In this document: positions 7,612-14,650 of the stretch, piece by piece
How positions within the stretch are numbered: position 1 is the stretch's first letter
How the letters are laid out: every line of letters starts with the position of its first letter
Assembly: GCA_945786985.1 (NCBI GenBank)
Contig: CALZGC010000078.1
Coordinates: 1-38,127, forward strand
DNA from: an uncultured Nitrospirota bacterium
Lineage (GTDB): Bacteria > CG2-30-53-67
Direction: 5' to 3'
DNA: 38,127 nt
Notes under the pieces: model-generated
What the model saw: the letters and a program-made list of their open reading frames with translations, nothing else
The model's database searches: none
What the model was told of the DNA's origin: nothing
Position numbers and translations under genes: made by a program

Positions 7612-7641
7612 CTTATAGCAGGTTTGTGGCGATTCTGTCAA
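7612..7641 (-). promoter_or_regulatory. Sigma70 promoter of the HNH gene
   Basis: TTGACA (7641-7636), 18-nt spacer, TATAAG (7617-7612). Transcription would start near 7605, about 100 nt ahead of the ATG at 7507. Confidence 0.65.
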
Positions 7642-7695
7642 TCTTTTTCATGGGTTAGCCCTCCTGGGGGGTGCACCGGCTTCTTGCCAAAAGGC

Positions 7696-7724
7696 TTGAC
7701 AAGGGCCGTGGCGCAGATTATGAT
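7696..7724 (+). promoter_or_regulatory. Strong sigma70 promoter of fchA-folD
   Basis: TTGACA (7696-7701), 17-nt spacer, TATGAT (7719-7724): 11 of 12 consensus positions. The predicted start near 7731 gives a ~54-nt leader to the fchA ATG. Confidence 0.75.
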
Positions 7725-7784
7725 GCCGACTTTCAAGCCTTTTCGTATCCTGCGCAGAAACCAGCCGAAATCAGGGAGGAATTC

Positions 7785-8414
7785 ATGTATATCGACCGGC
7801 CCATGGGGCATTATATCGACAAACTCGCGTCCGGCGCTCCCGAACCGGGCGGTGGCAGTGCGGCAGCGCTGGTGGGGAGCCTGGGGGCCGCACTCGTGAG
7901 TATGGTGGGAAACCTCACCTCGGGCAAAGAGAAGTATCGGGCGGTTCAGAGCGACATTGCAACGCTTCTCAAGGAGGCCCAAGCCGTGCGCGCCGATTTG
8001 CAGCGCCTGGTTCAGGAAGACACGGAGGCCTTCTCGGCCGTCTCCGATGCCTACAAACTGCCCAAGGAGACGGCCGAGCAGAAGAAGATCCGCTCCGCCA
8101 GGATACAGGAAGGGCTCAAGGGGGCAGCCACGGAAGTTCCCTCTCAGATCTGTGAAAAGGCACTGGCCGTCGCCCGTCTGAGCAAAACGGCAGCGGCCAT
8201 CGGGAACGTGCAGGCCGTGAGCGATGCCGGGGTGGCCGCGCTCTTCGCGGAAGCCTGCGCCCAGGCCGCGGCCATGAACGTGAAGATCAATCTCAACGCC
8301 ATTCGTGATGCATCCTTCACCGGTGCGAAGTGGCAGCGGGTCCAGGCGGTTCTTCGGGATGTGGGGCAGCTGAGACAAGATGTGGTCGCCATGACGTATG
8401 AGAAAATGGGATAG
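7785..8414 (+). CDS. fchA: Methenyltetrahydrofolate cyclohydrolase (formiminotransferase-cyclodeaminase family)
   Basis: The 209-aa helical protein matches the cyclodeaminase/FchA fold. The signature near the N-terminus is ASGAPEPGGGSAAALVGSLG (residues ~13-32), followed by MVGNLTSGKEKY. In acetogens and methylotrophs FchA interconverts 5,10-methenyl-THF and 10-formyl-THF. Start chosen at ATG 7785, 5 nt after GGGAGG, rather than an upstream in-frame ATG that lies before the promoter. It precedes folD by 101 bp on the same strand, and that FolD lacks cyclohydrolase residues, so the cyclohydrolase role fits better than histidine degradation. No hut genes are in view. Confidence 0.88.
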   Translation: MYIDRPMGHYIDKLASGAPEPGGGSAAALVGSLGAALVSMVGNLTSGKEKYRAVQSDIATLLKEAQAVRADLQRLVQEDTEAFSAVSDAYKLPKETAEQKKIRSARIQEGLKGAATEVPSQICEKALAVARLSKTAAAIGNVQAVSDAGVAALFAEACAQAAAMNVKINLNAIRDASFTGAKWQRVQAVLRDVGQLRQDVVAMTYEKMG

Positions 8415-8515
8415 AGCATCGCTTCCGGCCGCAGCAGGCGGCCGGGGGGACCCGGAAATCAGACGGTACGGCAGACAGGTTTGCCGCTGCGCCGTCCAGC
8501 ACGGAGGAGGAGCAG

Positions 8516-9430
8516 ATGTCGGCGAAAGTAATAGACTGCGTGGCCATTGCCAATGAGATCAAGCAGGAGATCCAAGAGGAACTCAAAACCCTCAAGGGTA
8601 AGGGGATTGCTCCCGGCATTGCCACCCTGCTGGTGGGGGAAAATTTCGGTGCCAAGATGTACCGGGGACAAGTGGAGAAGTTCTGCGGCGAAGTGGGCTT
8701 CAGCTACACCAACGCCAATCCCGCGGCCGATGCCGGCGAAGCGGACGTCATGGGGATCGTCAAGGAGTTGAACGAGGACCCCAAGGTGAGCGGGATCCTG
8801 CCCCTGCGGCCCTTTCCGGATCAGATCCCCGATTCCGTCGTCATCAACAGCATCGACGTCAACAAGGACATCGACTGCTTCCATCCCTACAACATGGGCA
8901 AGCTGGCCCTGGGGGAGGTGACCTTTGCGCCCGCAACACCGGCGGCCTGCGTGGAGATTCTGGAGCGGGCGGGGATCGAGTTCGAAGGCGCCGAAATCGT
9001 GGTGGTCGGACACAGCAATATCGTGGGCAAACCGGCCATGCTCCTCTGTCTGAACCGCAATGCGACCACCACCAATGTGCACGTCTTTACGGCGCAGGCA
9101 GGCAATTCGGACAAGCACACGGTGGGCGCGGATATCCTCATTGTGGGCGCGGGTGTTCCCAACCTGATCCGGAAGCATCAGGTGAAGTCCGGGGCCATTG
9201 TGGTGGACGTCGGCATCAATCGGGTCAAGGTGCTTGACGACAACGGGGAGCCCGTCCTCAACGACAACGGAAAGCCGAAGACGAAGACCGTCGGCGACGT
9301 CGCCTTCGATGAGGTCTGCGAGGTGGCCTCCGCGATCACCCCCGTTCCCGGCGGGGTCGGGGTCGTGACGAATATGATGCTGATGCGAAACGCTCTGAAG
9401 GCCTGCAAGATTCAGCACAATCTGGCCTGA
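8516..9430 (+). CDS. folD: Divergent FolD: methylenetetrahydrofolate dehydrogenase, cyclohydrolase site altered
   Basis: The 304-aa protein has the full FolD fold: folate domain ATLLVGENFGAKMYRGQVEKF, then a Rossmann domain VVVGHSNIVGKPAMLL, DVGINR and ITPVPGGVG. Against E. coli FolD as I recall it, Tyr50 is kept (Y49) but catalytic Lys54 is Val53 and Gln98 of the usual GILVQLPLP is Leu97 (here GILPLRPFP); Asp121 is kept (D120) while the next Gly is Cys. There is also an ~18-residue insertion after DVGINR, and GPMT is GVVT. Lys and Gln are needed for cyclohydrolase, so this enzyme is probably dehydrogenase-only, with fchA upstream. ATG 8516 follows GGAGGAG. Confidence 0.88.
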   Translation: MSAKVIDCVAIANEIKQEIQEELKTLKGKGIAPGIATLLVGENFGAKMYRGQVEKFCGEVGFSYTNANPAADAGEADVMGIVKELNEDPKVSGILPLRPFPDQIPDSVVINSIDVNKDIDCFHPYNMGKLALGEVTFAPATPAACVEILERAGIEFEGAEIVVVGHSNIVGKPAMLLCLNRNATTTNVHVFTAQAGNSDKHTVGADILIVGAGVPNLIRKHQVKSGAIVVDVGINRVKVLDDNGEPVLNDNGKPKTKTVGDVAFDEVCEVASAITPVPGGVGVVTNMMLMRNALKACKIQHNLA

Positions 9431-9431
9431 C

Positions 9432-9457
9432 CCCGGTATGGCACACGTGGCACCGGG
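9432..9457 (+). terminator. Possible hairpin after folD
   Basis: CCCGGT and ACCGGG flank a 14-nt loop immediately after the folD stop. There is no U-run, so it is weak as an intrinsic terminator. Confidence 0.3.
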
Positions 9458-9646
9458 CCACCAGGTCAGAGAACTCACGAACACAACAGACCGTCATCAC
9501 GGTGGCCTCCCCCGATTTGGGCGTGCCTCTTCCCGCGGGAAGGACTTTCTTGTTTGACGCATGTCTTGGGCTGCAGACTCGGTGCTGACGAGGCGCGCTG
9601 CAGCGCCCTTCTGGCCGGGGATACCGGGGATATTAGATGTGCGGGA

Positions 9647-10219
9647 TCAGGTTCGGATCAACCGGTCTTCGGTCACGATGAGTGGGATTCTGGCGTCGTG
9701 GGCCTCGGCGGGTATTCTCCGGACGATCTGTGCTTCGAAGGCGAATCCAATTCGGGGCACGTCGGCGCGTAGTTGTTCGAAGAGCCGGTCGTAGTAGCCG
9801 CCCCCGTAGCCGAGACGGTTGCCCGACGGATCATATCCCACCGCCGGTGTCACGACCAGATCAACTTCCTCCAGGGCGATTGCCCGAGACGCTTCACCTC
9901 TTGGTTCGGGGATCCCCATGTAGCCGGGGATGAGGTCCCGCAGCGGGTCGTCGATCTCGAACAAGACCAGCCGCCGGTCGGCGGGGTCGGTCCGAGACGC
10001 AAAGAGACGCCTGCCATCCCTCACCATCTGCACCATCAGGCCGCGGGTCTGCACTTCACTGCGAAAGTCGGCATAGACAAAGATGGCGCGGGTCCCGTCA
10101 TACTCGGGGAGGGCGAAAAACCGCCGGGCGATCTGCGCGCTTTTCACCTCTCTCTCACGCGCGGGGAGAGCATCCCGTCTCTTCAAGATCTCTTTTCGGA
10201 GATGCTTTTTTTGGACCAC
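9647..10219 (-). CDS. 5-formyltetrahydrofolate cyclo-ligase
   Basis: The 190-aa enzyme converts 5-formyl-THF with ATP to 5,10-methenyl-THF, returning the storage form to the active pool. N-terminal KKHLRKEILKRRDAL is the usual basic opening; the ATP-binding signature GNRLGYGGGYYDRLFEQL (residues ~135-152) is unmistakable, preceded by VDLVVTPAVGYD. The start is GTG 10219 (VVQKKHLRK), 32 bp after the cooC stop, so it is probably cotranscribed with iclR and cooC. It converges on folD with a 216-bp gap. The product feeds the same methenyl-THF pool as FchA and FolD. Confidence 0.94.
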   Translation of the reverse strand: MVQKKHLRKEILKRRDALPAREREVKSAQIARRFFALPEYDGTRAIFVYADFRSEVQTRGLMVQMVRDGRRLFASRTDPADRRLVLFEIDDPLRDLIPGYMGIPEPRGEASRAIALEEVDLVVTPAVGYDPSGNRLGYGGGYYDRLFEQLRADVPRIGFAFEAQIVRRIPAEAHDARIPLIVTEDRLIRT

Positions 10220-10251
10220 GTTGATCGCCTGCTCGTGCCGAAGCCGCAGGG

Positions 10252-11034
10252 TTATCCCTTTTGGAACTGCTGCAGCAAACGGTCCAGGATCTCCCGGGTA
10301 TCCGCCACGACCCGGCTTCCCGCATCGTAGGGTGCGACTCCTTTTAGGTCGGCTTCGATGACGGCCCTGTCATAGGAGAGGGCGCCGAGGAATTCCTCAG
10401 GGGAGAAGTGTTTCTTCAGGAAGGCCAGCTCCTTTGGGGAGGCGACCTTGTTTCCCACGATTAGTATCGAGCGGATACCCAGATCGGTGGCCATGCGCCG
10501 TACCTCGCCTGCGGTCTGCAGACTCCGCGTGCCCGGCTCGACAATCACGATAAAGGCATCCACGTGGCTGGTGGTGCCGCGACTCAAGTGCTCGATGCCC
10601 GCTTCCATGTCGAGCAGGACCACCTCCTCGCTACGCAGGATCAGGTGCCCCAGCAGCCGTTTCAGGAAGACCCCCTCCGGGCAGAAACAGCCGCCGCCGC
10701 CCTTCTTGGCCCGTCCCAGCGTGAGGAGCCGGATATGATCCATCCGGAGAGCATAGCGCTCCGGGATGTCCTCAACCTGGGGATTGAGTTTGAAGACGCC
10801 GCCCATGCTGCCGGGGCGCGCGCCTGTCCGTTCCTCGATGAGGTCACTCATCTCGGCGATGGGTCGGATGGCGTCGATTTGCTCCGGCGTAAACCCGATG
10901 GCCGAGCCAAGGTTCGCGTCGGGGTCGGCATCGACGGCGATGACGGTGAAACCTTTATCCGAGAGCAGCCGGGCGAGGGTGCCTGTGAACGTGGTCTTGC
11001 CCACACCCCCTTTGCCCGAGATAGCGATCTTCAT
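10252..11034 (-). CDS. cooC: CooC-type nickel-insertion ATPase for CO dehydrogenase
   Basis: The 260-aa MinD-type ATPase begins MKIAISGKGGVGKTTFTGTL (P-loop, residues 7-14) with VIAVDADPDANLGSAIG following. The defining CooC feature is GGGGCFCPEG: C116-x-C118 is the metal-binding CxC of the dimer interface. EEVVLLDMEAGIEHLSRGT is the Walker B and switch region with the typical E-A-G-I-E-H-L-x-R-G-T string. CooC/AcsF proteins load nickel into CODH or acetyl-CoA synthase. No CODH/ACS structural gene is in the window. Lies 51 bp after iclR and 32 bp before the 5-FCL gene. Confidence 0.92.
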   Translation of the reverse strand: MKIAISGKGGVGKTTFTGTLARLLSDKGFTVIAVDADPDANLGSAIGFTPEQIDAIRPIAEMSDLIEERTGARPGSMGGVFKLNPQVEDIPERYALRMDHIRLLTLGRAKKGGGGCFCPEGVFLKRLLGHLILRSEEVVLLDMEAGIEHLSRGTTSHVDAFIVIVEPGTRSLQTAGEVRRMATDLGIRSILIVGNKVASPKELAFLKKHFSPEEFLGALSYDRAVIEADLKGVAPYDAGSRVVADTREILDRLLQQFQKG

Positions 11035-11085
11035 GCAATGCTCCTGTCGTGAGTGAAGTCCGATGGGTCGCCGCGGTGCCCTCTG

Positions 11086-11967
11086 TCAGCGAAGCACCCT
11101 GTCGTATCCCAGGCGCCGGGACAGCCCCCGTCCGGCATCGACGATCAGCGGGATGAGTTCCTCGCGCAGGCGATGATCGGAGAGGCGGTGGGCGGGTCCT
11201 GAAAGGGACATCCCCGCCACCACCTGCTGGGTGTAGTTCCGGATGGGAACGGCCACGCACTTCACCGAGTCTTCATACTCCTCGTTGTCGGTGGCATACC
11301 CCTGGCGCCGGATCTGGTCAAACTGGTGCATCAGGGCCTGCGGGTCGGTGATGGTCTGGCGTGTATACGGTTTCAGGGGGCTCTCTTTCAGAAACTCGAG
11401 AATTTCCTCCTGGTGTCGGAAGGCCAGCATGATCTTGCCGATGGAGGTGCAGTGCGCCGGAAGGACCGCACCGAGTCGGGAGACCACCCGGACCGACTTG
11501 GTGGTTTCCTCGACATCGATATAGATCACCTTGCCGCCCCGGAAGACGCCGATGGAGACTGTCTCATTGCAGTCTGCCACCAGCTGCCGCGTGATTTCCC
11601 GGGATTGGCTGGTGAGGCCGCAGTGTTTCTGGAAGGCTTCGCCCAGCTGCAGGGGTTTCAGTCCAAGGCGGTAGTTTTCAGTGAGTTTGTTCTGCTCCAC
11701 GTATCCCCTGAGCTCCAGGGTTGCCAATAGACGGAAGACATTGTTTTTGTGGAGCGCGAGCCGCTTGCCCAGTTCGGTTACCCCAAGCTCGGCCTCTTCG
11801 CCGGTCAACGCTTCGAGCAGATCAAGAGCGTTGGAGACCGATTTGATCTCGTAATCTGTTTTTTTCTTGGAAGTCCGATGGTTGCCTTTTGTGTGCAGGG
11901 TTGCCGCAGCCGAGGAGACGCCCAATGGATTGTTTTTCATTGCAGGTGCCTGAACAGATAGAAACAT
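11086..11967 (-). CDS. IclR-family transcriptional regulator
   Basis: The 293-aa regulator has an N-terminal winged helix (residues ~42-100: YEIKSVSNALDLLEALT, then ELGVTELGKRLALHKNNVFR as the helix-turn-helix and TLELRGYVEQ as the wing), followed by the IclR effector domain (RVVSRLGAVLPAHCTSIGKI, then VPIRNYTQQVVAGMSLSGP). The basic, Ser-rich first ~40 residues are longer than usual; a second start at ATG 11940 is possible. It sits first in a run with cooC and the 5-FCL gene and has a palindromic site in its own promoter, so autoregulation and control of these two genes is likely. The ligand is unknown. Confidence 0.93.
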   Translation of the reverse strand: MFLSVQAPAMKNNPLGVSSAAATLHTKGNHRTSKKKTDYEIKSVSNALDLLEALTGEEAELGVTELGKRLALHKNNVFRLLATLELRGYVEQNKLTENYRLGLKPLQLGEAFQKHCGLTSQSREITRQLVADCNETVSIGVFRGGKVIYIDVEETTKSVRVVSRLGAVLPAHCTSIGKIMLAFRHQEEILEFLKESPLKPYTRQTITDPQALMHQFDQIRRQGYATDNEEYEDSVKCVAVPIRNYTQQVVAGMSLSGPAHRLSDHRLREELIPLIVDAGRGLSRRLGYDRVLR

Positions 11968-11995
11968 TATAATATCTTCATACTTCTTGGCCCAA

Positions 11996-12014
11996 AATAT
12001 AACAGTGTTATATT
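11996..12014. promoter_or_regulatory. 19-bp perfect palindrome, probable IclR operator
   Basis: AATATAACAGTGTTATATT is a perfect 9+1+9 palindrome. It starts on the -10 hexamer of the iclR promoter and runs through most of the spacer, so a bound dimer would block RNA polymerase. AT-rich palindromes of this size are typical IclR-family targets. Confidence 0.7.
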
Positions 12015-12023
12015 CAATGTCAA
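11996..12023 (-). promoter_or_regulatory. Sigma70 promoter of iclR-cooC-5-FCL
   Basis: TTGACA (12023-12018), 16-nt spacer, TATATT (12001-11996). The predicted start near 11989 leaves ~22 nt to the ATG at 11967. Confidence 0.65.
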
Positions 12024-12118
12024 GGGAATTCCTGCCGTTTGGCAGCGGCCGGCGCCTCCGGCGTCGTCAAGCGATCGGTTTTCCGGTGGTATTCAGGGTT
12101 AGAAAAGGCCTGCGGGAT

Positions 12119-12132
12119 CGGGCACGTGCCCG
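12119..12132. repeat. 14-bp perfect palindrome after fmdB
   Basis: CGGGCACGTGCCCG is fully self-complementary and lies 24 bp past the fmdB stop. It may form part of a transcript-end hairpin or be a protein site; no U-run follows. Confidence 0.4.
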
Positions 12133-12156
12133 GGAGGCATCTCGAGGGGTGGGTGA

Positions 12157-12363
12157 TTAGCCGCAGGAGCTGCACGACGTGGCCGAACAGCTGCTGCAGG
12201 AGGCGCCTCCCTTTGTCGTGCCGCGGGAGGCGAAGACCGAGAACTTTCGCACCACGTCTTTGCTCTCACAGCGGGGGCAGCGCACATCCTTTTCCCCCCG
12301 GCCGCTGACAATTGTTTCAAACGCCTCGGAACAGGCGCTGCAGGCATATTCGTAAATGGGCAT
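12157..12363 (-). CDS. FmdB-family zinc-ribbon protein
   Basis: The 68-aa protein opens MPIYEYACSACSEAFE and has CPRC about 20 residues later, the two CxxC knuckles of the FmdB/CxxC_CxxC_SSSS family. The Ser/Cys-rich tail (SCSSCSATSCSSCG) is the characteristic low-complexity end. The name comes from a putative regulator of formamidase genes, but most members have no proven role. It starts 17 bp after tal on the same strand with AGGA at the ATG, so the two are cotranscribed. Confidence 0.92.
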   Translation of the reverse strand: MPIYEYACSACSEAFETIVSGRGEKDVRCPRCESKDVVRKFSVFASRGTTKGGASCSSCSATSCSSCG

Positions 12364-12380
12364 TTCCTGCGGTCCCGATA

Positions 12381-13028
12381 TTATGCCTTGGGCACTTTCT
12401 CCCAGTCCTGGAGAAACTTTTTCAGTCCCACATCAGTGAGGGAGTGCTTCATGAGCTGTTTCATCACCTTCAACGGGATGGTGGAGATGTCCGCACCAAC
12501 CAGGGCCGCCTCCAGGACGTGCAGGGGGTTGCGGATGCTGGCCACGATGATCTCTGTTTCATAGGCGTAATTCTGGTAGATGGTGTCGATCTGCTCCACC
12601 AGCTCCAGGCCGACATGGCTGATATCATCGAGCCTGCCCACAAAGGGACTGACATAGGAGGCGCCGGCTTTGGCGGCAATCAGCGCCTGCGTCGGCGAGA
12701 AAATGAGGGTGACGTTGGTCCGAATTCCCTCCGTTGCCAGGACGCGCACGGCCTGCATTCCCGCCTCGATCATGGGGATCTTGACGACGATATTGGGGTG
12801 GAGGTTCGCCACGTCCCGGGCCTCTTTCAGCATCCCCTCCACGTCGGTGCTGACGACTTCGGCGCTGATGGGACCGTCGACGATCTCGCAGATTTCCGTG
12901 AGGACCTCGCGAAATCCCCGGCCCGTTTTGGCCACCAGAGAGGGGTTGGTCGTGACACCATCCACCAGACCGAGAGACAAGCCCTCGCGAATCTCAGAAA
13001 CGTCCGCTGTGTCGATAAAGAATTTCAT
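12381..13028 (-). CDS. tal: Transaldolase (short MipB/TalC type)
   Basis: The 215-aa (beta/alpha)8 enzyme belongs to the small transaldolase/fructose-6-phosphate aldolase family and moves dihydroxyacetone between sugar phosphates in the pentose phosphate pathway. It begins [15 protein letters not shown], has [11 protein letters not shown], the Schiff-base segment [16 protein letters not shown] (Lys ~86), [21 protein letters not shown] and [10 protein letters not shown]. Phe rather than Tyr in that last motif fits transaldolase more than aldolase. Full family length; GGAGG lies 4 nt before the ATG. First gene of tal-fmdB. Confidence 0.95.
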   Translation of the reverse strand: MKFFIDTADVSEIREGLSLGLVDGVTTNPSLVAKTGRGFREVLTEICEIVDGPISAEVVSTDVEGMLKEARDVANLHPNIVVKIPMIEAGMQAVRVLATEGIRTNVTLIFSPTQALIAAKAGASYVSPFVGRLDDISHVGLELVEQIDTIYQNYAYETEIIVASIRNPLHVLEAALVGADISTIPLKVMKQLMKHSLTDVGLKKFLQDWEKVPKA

Positions 13029-13113
13029 AGCTCCTCCAAATCACCGGCCTGTCTGTTGAAGAACGAACGGAGGTCACTCCCCCGGAAAGCGACGTCTGTG
13101 AAGAAAGGGCCCC

Positions 13114-13142
13114 ATTATAGGCCGCAGCAGAGACGATGTAAA
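13114..13142 (-). promoter_or_regulatory. Sigma70 promoter of tal-fmdB
   Basis: TTTACA (13142-13137), 17-nt spacer, TATAAT (13119-13114): one mismatch to consensus. The leader to the tal ATG is ~80 nt. Confidence 0.75.
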
Positions 13143-13217
13143 GCGGTATTTCGGTTCCGGCGGAGCCCCGGCACGGTCTGTTGTCGTCCCGAGAGTATTT
13201 TCGCAGACCGTGTGATC

Positions 13218-14516
13218 TTATCGGCTGCAGACGGATTCTGCTTCGGGCTTCGGGAGCAGATGAATCCTTCTCATCAATTCCACCACGTGGACCACCGGGA
13301 TTGCCACTCCCTCCCGGTTCAGAAGATCCGTCAGCTGGAGCTGGCAGGCCGGACAGGCGGTGGCCACGACCTGGGCTTCGCTCTCCCGGATACCATCGAC
13401 CTTGTGTCGGCCGATTTTCAGGGCCAGATCATAGTGACTCACGGAGAAGAGTCCGCCGCCACCGCAGCAGCGGTCCGCGTCCTGCATCTCCACATACTCG
13501 ATTCCGGGGAGGTTTTGGAGAATCTCCCGGGGCGCATCCCGCACACCCATCCCCCGCCCGAGATGGCAGGGCTCATGATAGGTGACGCGCAGCGGGGGGC
13601 CGTCCGGCGTCTCTGCAGCCTGTTCAGCGGGCGCCGGGCATTGGCGCAGGTAGGCCTGCAGGTCGTGGATCTTCCCGGAGAGGGCGGAGGCCGCCTCGCT
13701 TGCGAAGAGGCGCGGGGTGAGCTCCTTCAGGGTGGACCCGCAGGTGGCACAGAGCGTGACGACGGCATCGACGTCCGGGTCCGACAGGGCTTCCAGATTA
13801 CGGGCCACAAGCTTCCGAGCGGTGTCTGCATCTCCCATGTGGAGACTGGGTGCGCCGCAGCAGACCTGGTCCGGCGGCACAATGACTTCGATGCCGCGCT
13901 GTGTCAGCGTCTCGACGGCTGCCGCCGCGGTCTCTGGAAAGAGCAGTTCCACGCCGCAGCCGAGGACAAGTGCTATCCGCCCCCGGATCGGGCCCTCCGG
14001 CAGACAGGATGGGGTCCGCTCCCGCCGTGACCCCGGACCGAGCTTCGGCACGGTCCGTCCCTTACCGTCTCGCACAAACGGAAGAAACGGGTGCGCCAGC
14101 CTCAGGTCCGTCAGGGGAGTGTAGACGCGTCGGCCGAGCAGATCGAGCAGCCGGGCGGACGCCGCCATCACCTGCGGTCTTGAAAGAATCTGTCTGGAAA
14201 GAAGTCTCTGATAGAAGGGCAGCCCCTTCGCGTCTGCGAGATGAAGCTTGCCCAGCAGATTGACGAAGTCCGCACCGGCCCCCGAAGGGCAGCTGGCGGC
14301 ACAGGCCTTGCACCCGATGCAGCTTGTGACGATCTCGTTGAGGCGGTCGCTGAGGGGCAGATCCCCCTGCAGGACGGCCTCCATGAGGGCCATCCGTCCG
14401 CGGGCCACTCGGCTTTCATCCAGCGTTTCGCGATAGACCGGGCAGACCGCCTGGCAGGCGCCGCACTCAATGCACTTGCCCAGTTCGTCTGTATGTTTTC
14501 GCAAGAAATCGTCCAT
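13218..14516 (-). CDS. GlcF-like iron-sulfur protein (two 4Fe-4S sites, two CCG domains)
   Basis: The 432-aa protein carries two ferredoxin motifs, CIECGACQAVCP (from residue 15) and CIGCKACAASCP (from ~66), and two cysteine-rich CCG domains: VCCGAPSLHMGD with CATCGSTLKEL, and EPCHLGRGMG with RCCGGGGLF and CPACQLQL. This is the layout of the glycolate oxidase Fe-S subunit GlcF, also shared by lactate and heterodisulfide-type modules. It probably passes electrons from a flavoprotein to a membrane or disulfide acceptor. No GlcD-type flavin subunit is next to it in the window, so the substrate is not settled. Long Arg/Pro insert at ~155-175. Confidence 0.88.
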   Translation of the reverse strand: MDDFLRKHTDELGKCIECGACQAVCPVYRETLDESRVARGRMALMEAVLQGDLPLSDRLNEIVTSCIGCKACAASCPSGAGADFVNLLGKLHLADAKGLPFYQRLLSRQILSRPQVMAASARLLDLLGRRVYTPLTDLRLAHPFLPFVRDGKGRTVPKLGPGSRRERTPSCLPEGPIRGRIALVLGCGVELLFPETAAAAVETLTQRGIEVIVPPDQVCCGAPSLHMGDADTARKLVARNLEALSDPDVDAVVTLCATCGSTLKELTPRLFASEAASALSGKIHDLQAYLRQCPAPAEQAAETPDGPPLRVTYHEPCHLGRGMGVRDAPREILQNLPGIEYVEMQDADRCCGGGGLFSVSHYDLALKIGRHKVDGIRESEAQVVATACPACQLQLTDLLNREGVAIPVVHVVELMRRIHLLPKPEAESVCSR

Positions 14517-14650
14517 GATATACTTCTCGGGGCATCCTTCCCGGGGCAGAGCAACACCCAGCGTTCTGGCCCCTCTGGCGTCCTATTTTTCGGGCCGGCC
14601 TTGACCCAACTGTAACGCAGACTGACGGTTTTCTCTACCCCTGCTGCAGA

